From the NCBI RefSeq assembly GCF_964340395.1, contig NC_135566.1, positions 20,975,584 through 21,039,583 on the forward strand: 64,000 nucleotides of DNA. The letters run 5' to 3'. This document shows positions 25,611 through 37,867 of this stretch, piece after piece (position 1 is the stretch's first letter; every line of letters begins with the position of its first letter). The notes below the pieces were generated by a model. That model was not told the DNA's origin. It searched no databases and was given only the letters and a program-made list of their open reading frames with translations. The position numbers were made by a program, and so were the translations under genes. Source of the stretch: Glandiceps talaboti (Eukaryota; Hemichordata; Enteropneusta; Spengelidae).

Positions 25611-26122
25611 AAAAATGGTTTTACTTGATGTCTATCATAGTCAGTTGAAAGCCTGCTTTTTACAGTTGTGACATCACCACCAAGTTTAAGATGAATCCGA
25701 TTGGTAGTTAGAAGTTCACATATCATGTCTTTTACAGCTAATTTGCATATCATTAATTGGATCATCAGATCTTCATTAAAATCCCTTAGAAATATCCAGA
25801 CCAATTTTCACGAGAATCTGTAAAGTAGGTTTTAAGTATTATTTACTAAAAATCATTTTATAACTTTATTTCCATATGATAAAAATACACATTTCTCCAT
25901 ACATGTACATAATAGTGCTATTGTTCAGTTGTGCTAAAAATGATGAAAATTGTACTACTGTTTCTACACTCACCTGATTGTTATCCATAGCTAGCCAAAT
26001 GTGCTGACTTAGTACCATAACTTGACTCTCTCATACCAAGCTATTATACACGTGGCAATATCATATTTTCTCTGTAAATGCATATTTAATAGTTGTCTGA
26101 CAGTGTTTAATTTATCTATCAG

Positions 26123-26460
26123 TTGCAGAAAAAGCTATACAAATGAATGCCCAGCTCAACAATGTTACCATGGAAACTAGTTCACAGAATCTGATTGGTC
26201 AAACAGACCAACTCTGGGATACATTACTTCTGGGAGATATGTTTTATGACACTGACTTCACATCTTTGGTAACTGATTGGCTCATCAGGCTCATATCAAA
26301 GAAACAATGTTGCATTTTGATTGGTGATCCTGGCCGAGTATTCCTAAACCAGCATCCAATCAGAGGACGTCTTCAAAAACTTGCAAAATACAATTTGCCT
26401 GAACAATGCAAGGAGGAAAATCATGGATTCTGTGAAGCCGTTGTATGGAGACTTGAATGA
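26123..26460 (+). CDS. ETFBKMT: ETFB lysine methyltransferase, exon 3 (C-terminal)
   Basis: Acceptor TTTATCTATCAG at 26122; the two bases TT complete a Val codon with the G left from exon 2, giving NDIDPVAEKAIQMN, the expected continuation of motif II. Further motifs are WDTLLLGDMFYD, whose D-M-F-Y is the DxxY-type signature of this methyltransferase subfamily, and ILIGDPGR followed by a C-terminal strand ending VVWRLE then TGA. This matches the family's C-terminal length, so the protein looks complete and intact despite the enlarged first intron. Confidence 0.93.
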
Positions 26461-26697
26461 AGAAAACATATAACCCAATATATGATCAAATAACTATATC
26501 TTCTTTAACAACTTTACAAGACATTGACTATAGTTGGATGGGATATGTTTTGAAGGTGGTCCTACTACAGTTGCAGTGCATTATACTAGGATGACAATAT
26601 ACAAGGTATTTACAAGCAAGCCTACAGCCATAGATTAGTTTATCCACAGCATTGGCCATGTGTAGATTATTTCAAGCAGTATGCTGAACTTCACATG

Positions 26698-27168
26698 ACA
26701 GACATATATTGCTACATGTATACACTGACAGACATATATTGCTACATGTATACACTGACAGACATATATTGCTACATGTATACACTGACAGACATATATT
26801 GCTACATGTATACACTGACAGACATATATTGCTACATGTATACACTGACAGACATATATTGCCATACACTTGACAGACATATATTGCTACATGTATACAC
26901 TGACAGACATATATTGCTACATGTATACAATGACAGACATATATTGCTACATGTATACACTGACAGACATATATTGCCATACACTTGACAGACATATATT
27001 GCTACATGTATACACTGACAGACATATATTGCCATACACTTGACAGACATATATTGCTACATGTATACACTGACAGACATATATTGCTACATGTATACAC
27101 TGACAGACATATATTGCTACATGTATACACTGACAGACATATATTGCCATACACTTGACAGACATATA
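26698..27168. repeat. Minisatellite, 30-bp unit, about 15 copies
   Basis: Units of ACAGACATATATTGCTACAT + GTATACACTG, with a shorter variant (GCCATACACTTG). It lies 240 bp after the ETFBKMT stop codon, probably in its 3' UTR. Open frames on both strands follow from the unit length. Confidence 0.97.
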
Positions 27169-27231
27169 TGTACATGTATTATGATTATAATTGTAGTCTA
27201 TGCTTGATATAATGTTTTTCTTTATCTCATA

Positions 27232-27685
27232 GTGGTAGATTCTGTGTGGTAGATTCTCACAGTGGAAGATTCTCATAGTGGAAGATTCTGTGTGGTAGAT
27301 TATGTGTGGTAGATTCTCACAGTGGAAGATTCTCATAGTGGTTCTGTGTGGTAGATTCTCATAGTGGAAGGTTCTGTGTGGTAGATTATGTGTGGTAGAT
27401 TCTCACAGTGGAAGATTCTCATAGTGGTTCTGTGTGGTAGATTCTCACAGTGGTAGATTCTGTGTGGTAGATTCTCATAGTGGAAGATTCTTAGTGGTAG
27501 ATTCTCACAGTGGGAGATTCTGTGTGGTAGATTCTCATAGTGGAAGATTCTCACAGTGGAAGATTCTCATAGTGGTAGATTATCACAGTGGTAGATTCTC
27601 ACAGTGGAAGATTCTCATAGTGGAAGATTCTCATAGTGGTAGATTCTCACAGTGGAAGATTCTCATAGTGGTAGATTCTCCTTCA
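27232..27685. repeat. Minisatellite, about 18-bp unit
   Basis: Irregular array of AGATTCTCACAGTGGTAG and variants (AGATTCTCATAGTGGA, TGTGTGGTAGATT). Confidence 0.95.
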
Positions 27686-27894
27686 ATTGCCAGCACCATT
27701 TAGTAAAGAAGTTTATTGAGGGAAACTTTGTTTTGAAAGTGTTGTGTGCTTTGTCTCCTTTTCACCATTTTTTTTGTGGCTGGTAAATAGTAAACTCATT
27801 TCACTTTGTAGTTTGTATGTGTGTGTATTTTATTGACAGCCATCCAATACACCAAAGTGACTTTCACAAAACTGTATCATTACAAAATACTCTG

Positions 27895-27900
27895 AATAAA
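27895..27900 (+). other. Possible polyadenylation signal of ETFBKMT
   Basis: AATAAA about 1.4 kb after the stop codon. An AATAAA in the other orientation lies at 27829-27834 and could serve the convergent TLC-domain gene. Position only; no transcript evidence. Confidence 0.3.
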
Positions 27901-28149
27901 GACATTACTATTATCATTTACAGTTTGCAGTCTACAGTATACTGTTTACATAATCATTAAAATCCTGTTCTGTTTGTGTACAAACAAATCCTCCCCACCA
28001 CCACCACCCCACCCCGGTAGAGAGAGCAAATAATATTTGTATATACTGGCTCTTGCCTTATTAATTCCATTAAAATAAATGGTGCCCAAAAAAGAATGTA
28101 ATATGTACATAATTATATAGTTCATGTTATTTTCTCTATTTTGTTGTGA

Positions 28150-28505
28150 TGTCTGAATTCACATCAGATTCAGTCTGACTGTAACGCGTATGTGTCTGAG
28201 TTCACGTCAAACTGAGTCTGACTGTAACACGTGTCTGAATTCACGTCAAACTCTGTCTGACTGTAACACATATGTGTCTGAGTTCACGTCAAACTCAGTT
28301 TGTCTGTAACATGTGCAGAATTCACGTCAAACTGAGTCTGACTGTAACACATACATGTCTGAGTTCACGTCAAACTCAGTCTGACTGTAACACATACATG
28401 TCTGAGTTCATGTCAAACTCAGTCTGACTGTAACACATACATGTCTGAGTTCACATCAAACTAAGCCTGACTGTAACATGTGTCCGAGTTTACATCAAAC
28501 TGTGG
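28150..28505. repeat. Minisatellite, about 40-45-bp unit, 8 copies
   Basis: Repeated phrase GAGTTCACGTCAAACTCAGT followed by CTGACTGTAACACATACATGT, with indels between copies. It lies between the convergent ETFBKMT and TLC-domain genes. Confidence 0.9.
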
Positions 28506-28569
28506 TAGTATGGTTGTAACACAAACAACTGTTGTACTTTGTGTGTTGCATGTAGTGAATTATTAGCCC

Positions 28570-28975
28570 CAATGGGTACTGACTGGAGGGGCGATTACGT
28601 TCAGTTCTGTGGGTGAATGCATTCACCCTCATACCTTTGGCATGCACCAACTGAGTTCAACCAAACCATGGCACAATGGCAACATTCTAAAATGTATGTC
28701 AGACATACATGTATATACTTTAATCATGACATGGTTTGAATATAAGAGGCATATTCATGTCACTTAATTTCATGACCTTAACCTGTACAGTAAAATGGCA
28801 GCCATATTTGTGATAGAAAAGCACATTTTACATTGATTTCACCAACATTCAAACACACAGCTACATGATTGTGGCACTGGAGTAGATTGTACTTGAACAT
28901 ACAAACACACAGCTTCTGTACATGACTGGGGCACTGGAGTAGATTGTATTTCACAATACAAACACACAACTTCAG
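28570..28975. repeat. Dispersed repeat remnants with a short duplication
   Basis: 28650-28800 shares ACCAAACC...GGCACA, ATGTCAGACATACATGTA and a CATGACCTTAACCT segment with 6770-7150. At 28855-28970 a segment of about 60 bp (CACTGGAGTAGATTGTA, ACAAACACACAGCTTC) occurs twice. Confidence 0.55.
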
Positions 28976-29683
28976 TAAATGTCTTTCTTCCCTCTATTGT
29001 CTACCATATTGAGTATGACACAATTGTAAACATTTTAAAAATGAACATATCACACATTTTGAAATGCCTTTGAAATTTCATTTCTTATACACCCATTAAT
29101 TTTTACACTTGTTACTCAACATAAACATTGACTTATCTGAGTCCGAGTCTAGTGACTTGTTTTTCTACCAAATTATTAATCTATCAACATCTGTATAAAC
29201 ACTTTGATGGGTCTAATACATAAAAACATATGAAGACATGTACATGTATGTTTGTTTACAAAATTTGATGCATTATTCTTGATATCACCAAAACTACAGC
29301 TACTTACGTGTAAGTGTTTTTCTAAAGTGGCAATATCAACACAAAATAAAATTACAAGACAACTTTTCCAAAAAACAAAAACCATCACAATCATTTACAG
29401 ATTTGAGGTCAATACAGTAATAAATGTCACAACCTTACTAGTTTTGTGTTTCAGTCTTGATGATTATAAATATATATATATATATATATGTCTATATATG
29501 TCTATGTTTGGAATTGTATTCAGTGATTTATATGAAGGAATCCATTGAGTAGTTATTCAATATTTCATAATTATGTAAATAAATGTCATCAAATATAAAC
29601 ATTCTATAATTACTTTGGTAGTTACAAATACTTTGTTTAAGTTTAATAGTTTGTAACATTCCATGGTTTCAGATACCATGCCT

Positions 29684-30067
29684 TTATTTATCAAGGATGT
29701 CTTTTTTTGTGGGATCTTGTCGTTTCAGGAAATCACTGTTGAGGAGACGAACAAACAGCACAACATTCACAGACATCATGACAATCAGGCCAAGTATTGC
29801 TATGGCAACAAGAACCAGAGATATTTCCCTGTGATTCATAGCTACCCACCATGTCATCCATAGGAGTGTGCCAAATCGAAAGATGGCAAAAGTCACAATG
29901 TTAATGGAGCTAATTAGCCGATAGAGGGCACTGTTTCTTGAAACATCACACATCTGTAGGAGTTGTCTTCCATGGAGGAAAATACTATTGACCTCACAAA
30001 ACAGAGCCACAACAGCATAGTATATGAAATTCTTTGTTCCAAGTGCTATGCTAAAACAACTAATAAC
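29684..30067 (-). CDS. TLC-domain membrane protein (TLCD1/2-like), exon 4
   Basis: Last coding exon of a four-exon minus-strand gene (43849-43617, 37867-37785, 36046-35964, 30067-29684) that assembles in phase to 260 residues, the usual size of TLCD1/TLCD2 proteins (about 250-265). These multi-pass proteins share the TRAM-LAG1-CLN8 fold; TLCD1 and TLCD2 limit the incorporation of polyunsaturated chains into membrane phospholipids. The exon begins after TTTCTCAACAG and encodes three hydrophobic segments: around FIYYAVVALFCEVNSIFLHG (with the family's E-x3-I-F-L-x2-R pattern), LYRLISSINIVTFAIFRFG and LVLVAIAILGLIVMMSV, then a polar tail ending in Lys-rich residues and TAA. Assignment to TLCD1/2 rather than another TLC subfamily rests on the pattern of conserved residues and length. 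Confidence 0.85.
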   Translation of the reverse strand, partial: VISCFSIALGTKNFIYYAVVALFCEVNSIFLHGRQLLQMCDVSRNSALYRLISSINIVTFAIFRFGTLLWMTWWVAMNHREISLVLVAIAILGLIVMMSVNVVLFVRLLNSDFLKRQDPTKKDILDK

Positions 30068-30555
30068 CTGTTGAGAAATAATAAGGTGTATTAATTTAAT
30101 AGAGGATACATGTACATTTAAAGTAGATCTGAGGTAAGTTTGGGTACTAAGCATTAATACATACAATGTATTAGAATAAGAATTATAGACTGACCTTGTC
30201 AGGTGACAGCCATTATTTGTATCAACTCAATGTACTACATGCATGATACATATCAAAACAACCAAAGAATCATTTCAATCAATTTTTCCATTTCATTTCC
30301 ATGTCTGTGTATGTGATTCTTTTATGTGATGCCACTTTTAACTGTATACAAAATGCCAATTGAAGAGTGTTCTGCTCTTGTACTTCACCATGGTTTACAC
30401 CACAATATACCCTATGTGATCTGGACTATTCTATAACCTCAGCATTGTTTGAATTGATTAAAGAAATTATGAACTCCTAACTTTGTTTTTTCCCAGAATG
30501 CCTTGTTCCAGTGTACAGAAGGCCTCTCTTACGCTAGATATGCCAATTTTGATAA
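30068..30555. other. Intron 3 of the TLC-domain gene, unique part
   Basis: AT-rich sequence upstream (in gene orientation, just before) exon 4. No exon or repeat recognised here. Confidence 0.5.
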
Positions 30556-30556
30556 C

Positions 30557-33500
30557 TTTATTGCAGAGAGGTTGCACAGTGTAGGGTTGTCAACTCTATT
30601 GCAGAGAGGTTGCACAGTGTAGGGTTGTCAACGCTATTGCAGAGAGGTTGCACAGTGTAGGGTTATTAGCGCTATTGCACAGAGGTTGCACAGTGTAGGG
30701 TTATTAACTGTATTGCACAGAGGTTGCTGTGTAGGGTTGTCAACTCTATTGCAGAGAGGTTGCACAGTGTAGGGTTATTAACTTTATTGCAGAGAGGTTG
30801 CACAGTGTAGGGTTGTCAACTCTATTGCAGAGAGGTTGCACAGTGTAGGGTTGTTAACTTTATTGCAGAGAGGTTGCACAGTGTAGAGTTATTAGCGCTA
30901 TTGCAGAGAGGTTGCACAGTGTAGGGTTGTCAACTCTATTGCAGAGAGGTTGCACACTGTAGGGTTATTAACTCTATTGCAGAGAGGTTGCACAGTGTAG
31001 GGTTGTTAACTCTATTGCACAGAGGTTGCACAGTGTAGGGTTGTCAACTCTATTGCAGAGAGGTTGCACAGTGTAGGGTTATTAACTCTATTGCACAGAG
31101 GTTGCACACTGTAGGGTTATTAACTCTATTGCAGAGAGGTTGCACACTGTAGGGTTATTAACTCTATTGCAGAGAGGTTGCACACTGTAGGGTTATTAAC
31201 TCTATTGCACAGAGGTTGCACACTGTAGGGTTGTCAAATCTATTGCACAGAGGTTGCACAGTGTAGGGTTGTCAACTCTATTGCAGAGAGGTTGCACAGT
31301 GTAGGGTTGTCAACTCTATTGCACAGAGGTTGCACACTGTAGGGTTGTCAACTCTATTGCAGAGAGGTTGCACAGTGTAGGGTTTTCAACTCTATTGCAG
31401 AGAGGTTGCTGTGTAGGGTTGTCAACTCTATTGCAGAGAGGTTGCACAGTGTAGGGTTGTCAACTCTATTGCAGAGAGGTTGCACAGTGTAGAGTTGTCA
31501 ACGCTATTGCAGAGAGGTTGCACAGTGTAGGGTTTTCAACTGCATTGCACAGAGGTTGCTGTGTAGGGTTGTCAACTCTATTGCAGAGAGGTTGCACAGT
31601 GTAGGGTTATTAACTCTATTGCACAGAGGTTGCACACTGTAGGGTTGTCAACTCTATTGCACAGAGGTTGCACACTGTAGGGTTGTCAACTCTATTGCAG
31701 AGAGGTTGCACAGTGTAGGGTTATTAACTCTATTGCAGAGAGGTTGCACAGTGTAGGGTTTTCAACTGTATTGCACAGAGGTTGCACACTGTAGGGTTGT
31801 CAACTCTATTGCACAGAGGTTGCTGTGTAGGGTTGTCAACTCTATTGCAGAGAGGTTGCACAGTGTAGGGTTGTCAACTCTATTGCAGAGAGGTTGCACA
31901 GTGTAGGGTTATTAGCGCTATTGCACAGAGGTTGCACAGTGTAGGGTTGTTAACTCTATTGCAGAGAGGTTGCACACTGTAGGGTTGTCAACTCTATTGC
32001 AGAGAGGTTGCACACTGTAGGGTTATTAACTCTATTGCAGAGAGGTTGCACAGTGTAGGGTTGTTAACTCTATTGCACAGAGGTTGCACAGTGTAGGGTT
32101 GTCAACTCTATTGCAGAGAGGTTGCACAGTGTAGGGTTATTAACGCTATTGCACAGAGGTTGCACAGTGTAGGGTTGTCAACTCTATTGCAGAGAGGTTG
32201 CACAGTGTAGAGTTGTCAACGCTATTGCAGAGAGGTTGTACATTGTAGGGTTGTCAACTCTATTGCAGAGAGGTTGCACAGTGTAGATTTATTAGCGCTA
32301 TTGCACAGAGGTTGCACAGTGTAGGGTTGTTAACTCTATTGCAGAGAGGTTGCACAGTGTAGGGTTATTAACTCTATTGCACAGAGGTTGCACACTGTAG
32401 GGTTGTCAACTCTATTGCAGAGAGGTTGCACAGTGTAGGGTTTTCAACTCTATTGCAGAGAGGTTGCTGTGTAGGGTTGTCAACTCTATTGCAGAGAGGT
32501 TGCACAGTGTAGGGTTGTCAACTCTATTGCAGAGAGGTTGCACAGTGTAGAGTTGTCAACGCTATTGCAGAGAGGTTGCACAGTGTAGGGTTTTCAACTG
32601 TATTGCACAGAGGTTGCTGTGTAGGGTTGTCAACTCTATTGCAGAGAGGTTGCACAGTGTAGGGTTATTAACTCTATTGCACAGAGGTTGCACACTGTAG
32701 GGTTGTCAACTCTATTGCACAGAGGTTGCACACTGTAGGGTTGTCAACTCTATTGCAGAGAGGTTGCACAGTGTAGGGTTATTAACTCTATTGCAGAGAG
32801 GTTGCACAGTGTAGGGTTTTCAACTGTATTGCACAGAGGTTGCACACTGTAGGGTTGTCAACTCTATTGCACAGAGGTTGCTGTGTAGGGTTGTCAACTC
32901 TATTGCAGAGAGGTTGCACAGTGTAGGGTTATTAGCGCTATTGCAGAGAGGTTGCACAGTGTAGGGTTGTCAACTCTATTGCAGAGAGGTTGCACACTGT
33001 AGGGTTATTAACTCTATTGCAGAGAGGTTGCACAGTGTAGGGTTGTTAACTCTATTGCACAGAGGTTGCACAGTGTAGGGTTGTCAACTCTATTGCAGAG
33101 AGGTTGCACAGTGTAGGGTTATTAACTCTATTGCACAGAGGTTGCACACTGTAGGGTTATTAACTCTATTGCAGAGAGGTTGCACACTGTAGGGTTATTA
33201 ACTCTATTGCAGAGAGGTTGCACACTGTAGGGTTATTAACTCTATTGCACAGAGGTTGCACACTGTAGGGTTGTCAAATCTATTGCACAGAGGTTGCACA
33301 GTGTAGGGTTGTCAACTCTATTGCAGAGAGGTTGCACAGTGTAGGGTTGTCAACTCTATTGCACAGAGGTTGCACACTGTAGGGTTGTCAACTCTATTGC
33401 AGAGAGGTTGCACAGTGTAGGGTTTTCAACTCTATTGCAGAGAGGTTGCTGTGTAGGGTTGTCAACTCTATTGCAGAGAGGTTGCACAGTGTAGGGTTGT

Positions 33501-35733
33501 CAACTCTATTGCAGAGAGGTTGCACAGTGTAGAGTTGTCAACGCTATTGCAGAGAGGTTGCACAGTGTAGGGTTTTCAACTGCATTGCACAGAGGTTGCT
33601 GTGTAGGGTTGTCAACTCTATTGCAGAGAGGTTGCACAGTGTAGGGTTATTAACTCTATTGCACAGAGGTTGCACACTGTAGGGTTGTCAACTCTATTGC
33701 ACAGAGGTTGCACACTGTAGGGTTGTCAACTCTATTGCAGAGAGGTTGCACAGTGTAGGGTTATTAACTCTATTGCAGAGAGGTTGCACAGTGTAGGGTT
33801 TTCAACTGTATTGCACAGAGGTTGCACACTGTAGGGTTGTCAACTCTATTGCACAGAGGTTGCTGTGTAGGGTTGTCAACTCTATTGCAGAGAGGTTGCA
33901 CAGTGTAGGGTTGTCAACTCTATTGCAGAGAGGTTGCACAGTGTAGGGTTATTAGCGCTATTGCACAGAGGTTGCACAGTGTAGGGTTGTTAACTCTATT
34001 GCAGAGAGGTTGCACACTGTAGGGTTGTCAACTCTATTGCAGAGAGGTTGCACACTGTAGGGTTATTAACTCTATTGCAGAGAGGTTGCACAGTGTAGGG
34101 TTGTTAACTCTATTGCACAGAGGTTGCACAGTGTAGGGTTGTCAACTCTATTGCAGAGAGGTTGCACAGTGTAGGGTTATTAACGCTATTGCACAGAGGT
34201 TGCACAGTGTAGGGTTGTCAACTCTATTGCAGAGAGGTTGCACAGTGTAGAGTTGTCAACGCTATTGCAGAGAGGTTGTACATTGTAGGGTTGTCAACTC
34301 TATTGCAGAGAGGTTGCACAGTGTAGATTTATTAGCGCTATTGCACAGAGGTTGCACAGTGTAGGGTTGTTAACTCTATTGCAGAGAGGTTGCACAGTGT
34401 AGGGTTATTAACTCTATTGCACAGAGGTTGCACACTGTAGGGTTGTCAACTCTATTGCAGAGAGGTTGCACAGTGTAGGGTTTTCAACTCTATTGCAGAG
34501 AGGTTGCTGTGTAGGGTTGTCAACTCTATTGCAGAGAGGTTGCACAGTGTAGGGTTGTCAACTCTATTGCAGAGAGGTTGCACAGTGTAGAGTTGTCAAC
34601 GCTATTGCAGAGAGGTTGCACAGTGTAGGGTTTTCAACTGTATTGCACAGAGGTTGCTGTGTAGGGTTGTCAACTCTATTGCAGAGAGGTTGCACAGTGT
34701 AGGGTTATTAACTCTATTGCACAGAGGTTGCACACTGTAGGGTTGTCAACTCTATTGCACAGAGGTTGCACACTGTAGGGTTGTCAACTCTATTGCAGAG
34801 AGGTTGCACAGTGTAGGGTTATTAACTCTATTGCAGAGAGGTTGCACAGTGTAGGGTTTTCAACTGTATTGCACAGAGGTTGCACACTGTAGGGTTGTCA
34901 ACTCTATTGCACAGAGGTTGCTGTGTAGGGTTGTCAACTCTATTGCAGAGAGGTTGCACAGTGTAGGGTTATTAGCGCTATTGCACAGAGGTTGCACAGT
35001 GTAGGGTTGTTAACTCTATTGCAGAGAGGTTGCACACTGTAGGGTTGTCAACTCTATTGCAGAGAGGTTGCACACTGTAGGGTTATTAACTCTATTGCAG
35101 AGAGGTTGCACAGTGTAGGGTTGTTAACTCTATTGCACAGAGGTTGCACAGTGTAGGGTTGTCAACTCTATTGCAGAGAGGTTGCACAGTGTAGGGTTAT
35201 TAACGCTATTGCACAGAGGTTGCACAGTGTAGGGTTGTCAACTCTATTGCAGAGAGGTTGCACAGTGTAGAGTTGTCAACGCTATTGCAGAGAGGTTGTA
35301 CATTGTAGGGTTGTCAACTCTATTGCAGAGAGGTTGCACAGTGTAGGGTTATTAGCGCTATTGCACAGAGGTTGCACAGTGTAGGGTTGTTAACTCTATT
35401 GCAGAGAGGTTGCACAGTGTAGGGTTATTAACTCTATTGCACAGAGGTTGCACACTGTAGGGTTGTCAACTCTATTGCAGAGAGGTTGCACAGTGTAGGG
35501 TTATTAACTCTATTGCAGAGAGGTTGCACAGTGTAGGGTTTTCAACTGTATTGCACAGAGGTTGCACAGTGTAGGGTTATTAACTCTATTGCACAGAGGT
35601 TGCACAATGTAGGGTTTTCAACTGTATTGCACAGAGGTTGCACAGTGTAGGGTTGTTAACTCTATTGCACAGAGGTTGCACAGTGTAGGGTTGTCAACTC
35701 TATTGCAGAGAGGTTGCACAGTGTAGGGTTGAC
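30557..35733. repeat. Giant intronic minisatellite, about 38-bp unit, roughly 135 copies
   Basis: Units of TTGCAGAGAGGTTGCACAGT + GTAGGGTTGTCAACTCTA with recurring variants (CACAGAGG, CACACTG, TTATTAG, a 6-bp-shorter GGTTGCTGTG). A 2,040-bp higher-order block is repeated almost exactly: for example 30901-32940 matches 32941-34980 for long runs, including rare variants such as GTAGATTTATTAGCGC at 32284 and 34324, and GGTTGTACATTG at 32233 and 34273. It fills most of intron 3 of the TLC-domain gene. Confidence 0.97.
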
Positions 35734-35963
35734 ATTAGTGAAAATGACTGCGAGGCTAAGAAAGGTATAAACCAGGTATATTATGTACATGTACTTGCGT
35801 TTAGGCTATGGTATTGCTGGCAGAAGGCCAAGTACAGACCTTATATACTGGTGTAGGTGCAAAACAGAAATATATATGAACTTGACAAGAGTGTTTAGTC
35901 TAACAATGCCATTGCCAACAGAAAGTTTAAGAAAATGTGTAAAAATAACATATAGGAACTTAC

Positions 35964-36046
35964 TATTATATGATGGAGTAATAATGGCCATACATCTTTT
36001 ATCTTCTTAAGTCCTATCACGTCTATTAAATCATGCAAGAAATAAC
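35964..36046 (-). CDS. TLC-domain membrane protein, exon 3
   Basis: Found by splice logic: the acceptor TTTTTCTCCCCAG lies above 36046 and the donor ATAATA|GTAAGT below 35964. The 83-bp exon completes a Gly codon and reads YFLHDLIDVIG, then WPLLLHHIIV, containing the twin-His motif that is the most conserved feature of TLC domains. It runs in phase into exon 4 (VISCFSIALG). Its size equals that of exon 2. Confidence 0.88.
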
Positions 36047-36182
36047 CTGGGGAGAAAAAAATAAATATTTCTTTGATTAACTATTATGTTATTACCATAC
36101 ATTTATAGAGATAGAACTATAGATATTGTGTATCTGGTGTCATATGTAAATACTAAAGACACTATACATACTGGGTAATATC

Positions 36183-37660
36183 ATGAAATAAAGCAATTCT
36201 CGTCAGACTCTATCAAGCTCAGACTCTATGAAGCAATCTCCTCAGACTCTATCAAGCAATCTCCTCAGACTCTATCAAGCAATCTCCTCAGATTCTATGA
36301 AGCAATCTCCTCAGACTCTATGAAGCAATCTCCTCAGATTCTATCAAGCAATCTCCTCAGATTCTATGAAGCAATCTCCTCAGACTCTATCAAGCAATCT
36401 CCTCAGACTCTATCAAGCAATCTCCTCAGATTCTATGAAGCAATCTCCTCAGACTCTATGAAGCAATCTCCTCAGATTCTATGAAGCAATCTCCTCAGAC
36501 TCTATGAAGCAATCTCCTCAGACTATATGAAGCAATCTCCTCAGACTCTATGAAGCAATTCTCCTCAGACTCTATCAAGCTCAGACGCTATGAAGCAATC
36601 TCCTCAGACTCTATCAAGCTCAGACTCTATGAAGCAATCTCCTCAGACTCTATCAAGCTCAGACTCTATGAAGCAATCTCCTCAGACTCTATCAAGCTCA
36701 GACTCTATGAAGCAATCTCCTTAGACTCTATGAAGCAATCTCCTCAGACTCTATGAAGCAATCTCCTCAGATTCTCTCAAGCAATCTCCTCAGACTCTAT
36801 GAAGCAATCTCCTCAGACTCTATGAAGCAATCTCCTCAGACTCTATGAAGCAATCTCCTCAGATTCTATCAAGCAATCTCCTCAGATTCTATGAAGCTTA
36901 GACTCTATGAAGCTTAGACTCTATGAAGCAATCTCCTCAGACTCTATCAAGCAATCTCCTCAGATTCTATGAAGCAATCTCCTCAGACTCTATGAAGCAA
37001 TCTCCTCAGATTCTATCAAGCAATCTCCTCAGACTCTATGAAGCAATCTCCTCAGACTCTATCAAGCAATCTCCTCAGACTCTATGAAGCAATCTCCTCA
37101 GACTCTATCAAGCAATCTCCTCAGATTCTATGAAGCAATCTCCTCAGACTCTATGAAGCAATCTCCTCAGACTCTATCAAGCAATCTCCTCAGACTCTAT
37201 GAAGCAATCTCCTTAGACTCTATCAAGCAATCTCCTCAGATTCTATCAAGCAATCTCCTCAGACTCTATCAAGCAATCTCCTCAGACTCTATGAAGCAAT
37301 CTCCTCAGATTCTATCAAGCAATCTCCTCAGACTCTATGAAGCAATCTCCTCAGATTCTATCAAGCAATCTCCTCAGACTCTATCAAGCAATCTCCTCAG
37401 ACTCTATGAAGTAATCTCCTCAGACTCTATCAAGCAATCTCCTCAGATTCTATCAAGCAATCTCCTCAGACTCTATGAAGCAATCTCCTCAGACTCTATG
37501 AAGCAATCTCCTCAGATTCTATCAAGCAATCTCCTCAGACTCTATCAAGCAATCTCCTCAGACTCTATGAAGCAATCTCCTCAGATTCTATCAAGCAATC
37601 TCCTCAGATTCTATCAAGCAATCTCCTCAGATTCTATCAAGCAATCTCCTCAGATTCTAT
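36183..37660. repeat. Minisatellite, 23-bp unit, about 64 copies
   Basis: Units of TCAAGCAATCTCCTCAGACT + CTA, alternating TCAAG/TGAAG and GACT/GATT. The last unit runs directly into the splice-donor repeat at 37662. In gene orientation the unit GATAGAATCTGAGGAG... overlaps the donor sequence GTGAGTGATAG, so the array appears to start within the 5' end of intron 2. A frame is open over 37084-37866 only because of the repeat structure. Confidence 0.97.
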
Positions 37661-37661
37661 C

Positions 37662-37799
37662 ACTCACCTACAGCGACAGCCAGGCCAATAGTTTAATATC
37701 ACTCACCTACAGCAACAGCCAGGCCAATGTTTTACTATCACTCACCTACAGCGACAGCCAGGCCAATAGTTTACTATTACTCACCTACAGCAACGGCCA
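37662..37799 (-). repeat. Four tandem 5' splice sites at the end of TLC exon 2
   Basis: In gene orientation the junction GGC(C)...GCTGTAG|GTGAGT occurs four times, with boundaries after 37785, 37746, 37707 and 37668, exactly 39 bp apart. The first (37785) is the true exon end; each copy retains a strong GTGAGT donor. Reading past the first donor meets GTGAGTAATAG, a stop at once. Confidence 0.95.
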
Positions 37800-37867
37800 C
37801 AAGAACTTCACCAAGAATATTATACCTGTGTATCAGATCTTCTATCATTTCGGGATTTCTGTATAAA
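37785..37867 (-). CDS. TLC-domain membrane protein, exon 2
   Basis: Acceptor AATCTCTTTTACAG lies above 37867. The first base T completes a Cys codon begun in exon 1 (GTWSLLC), then LYRNPEMIEDLIHRYN and VLVAVAVG, the third hydrophobic stretch. A nearer AG (TTATACAG, boundary after 37860) is rejected because it would create a stop codon at the junction. The donor is TGTAG|GTGAGT in phase 1, which fits exon 3. Confidence 0.87.

Noticed and set aside
26695-27168. Possible CRISPR-like array
   Set aside because: Units are directly tandem with no unique spacers, in a eukaryotic context; it is a minisatellite.
37084-37866. 260-codon plus-strand frame
   Set aside because: Almost all of it is the 23-bp minisatellite; its end is the antisense of TLC exon 2.
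37860-37867. TTATACAG as acceptor of TLC exon 2
   Set aside because: Joining there to exon 1 makes TGA at the junction; the AG seven bases earlier gives the conserved GTWSLLCLY reading.
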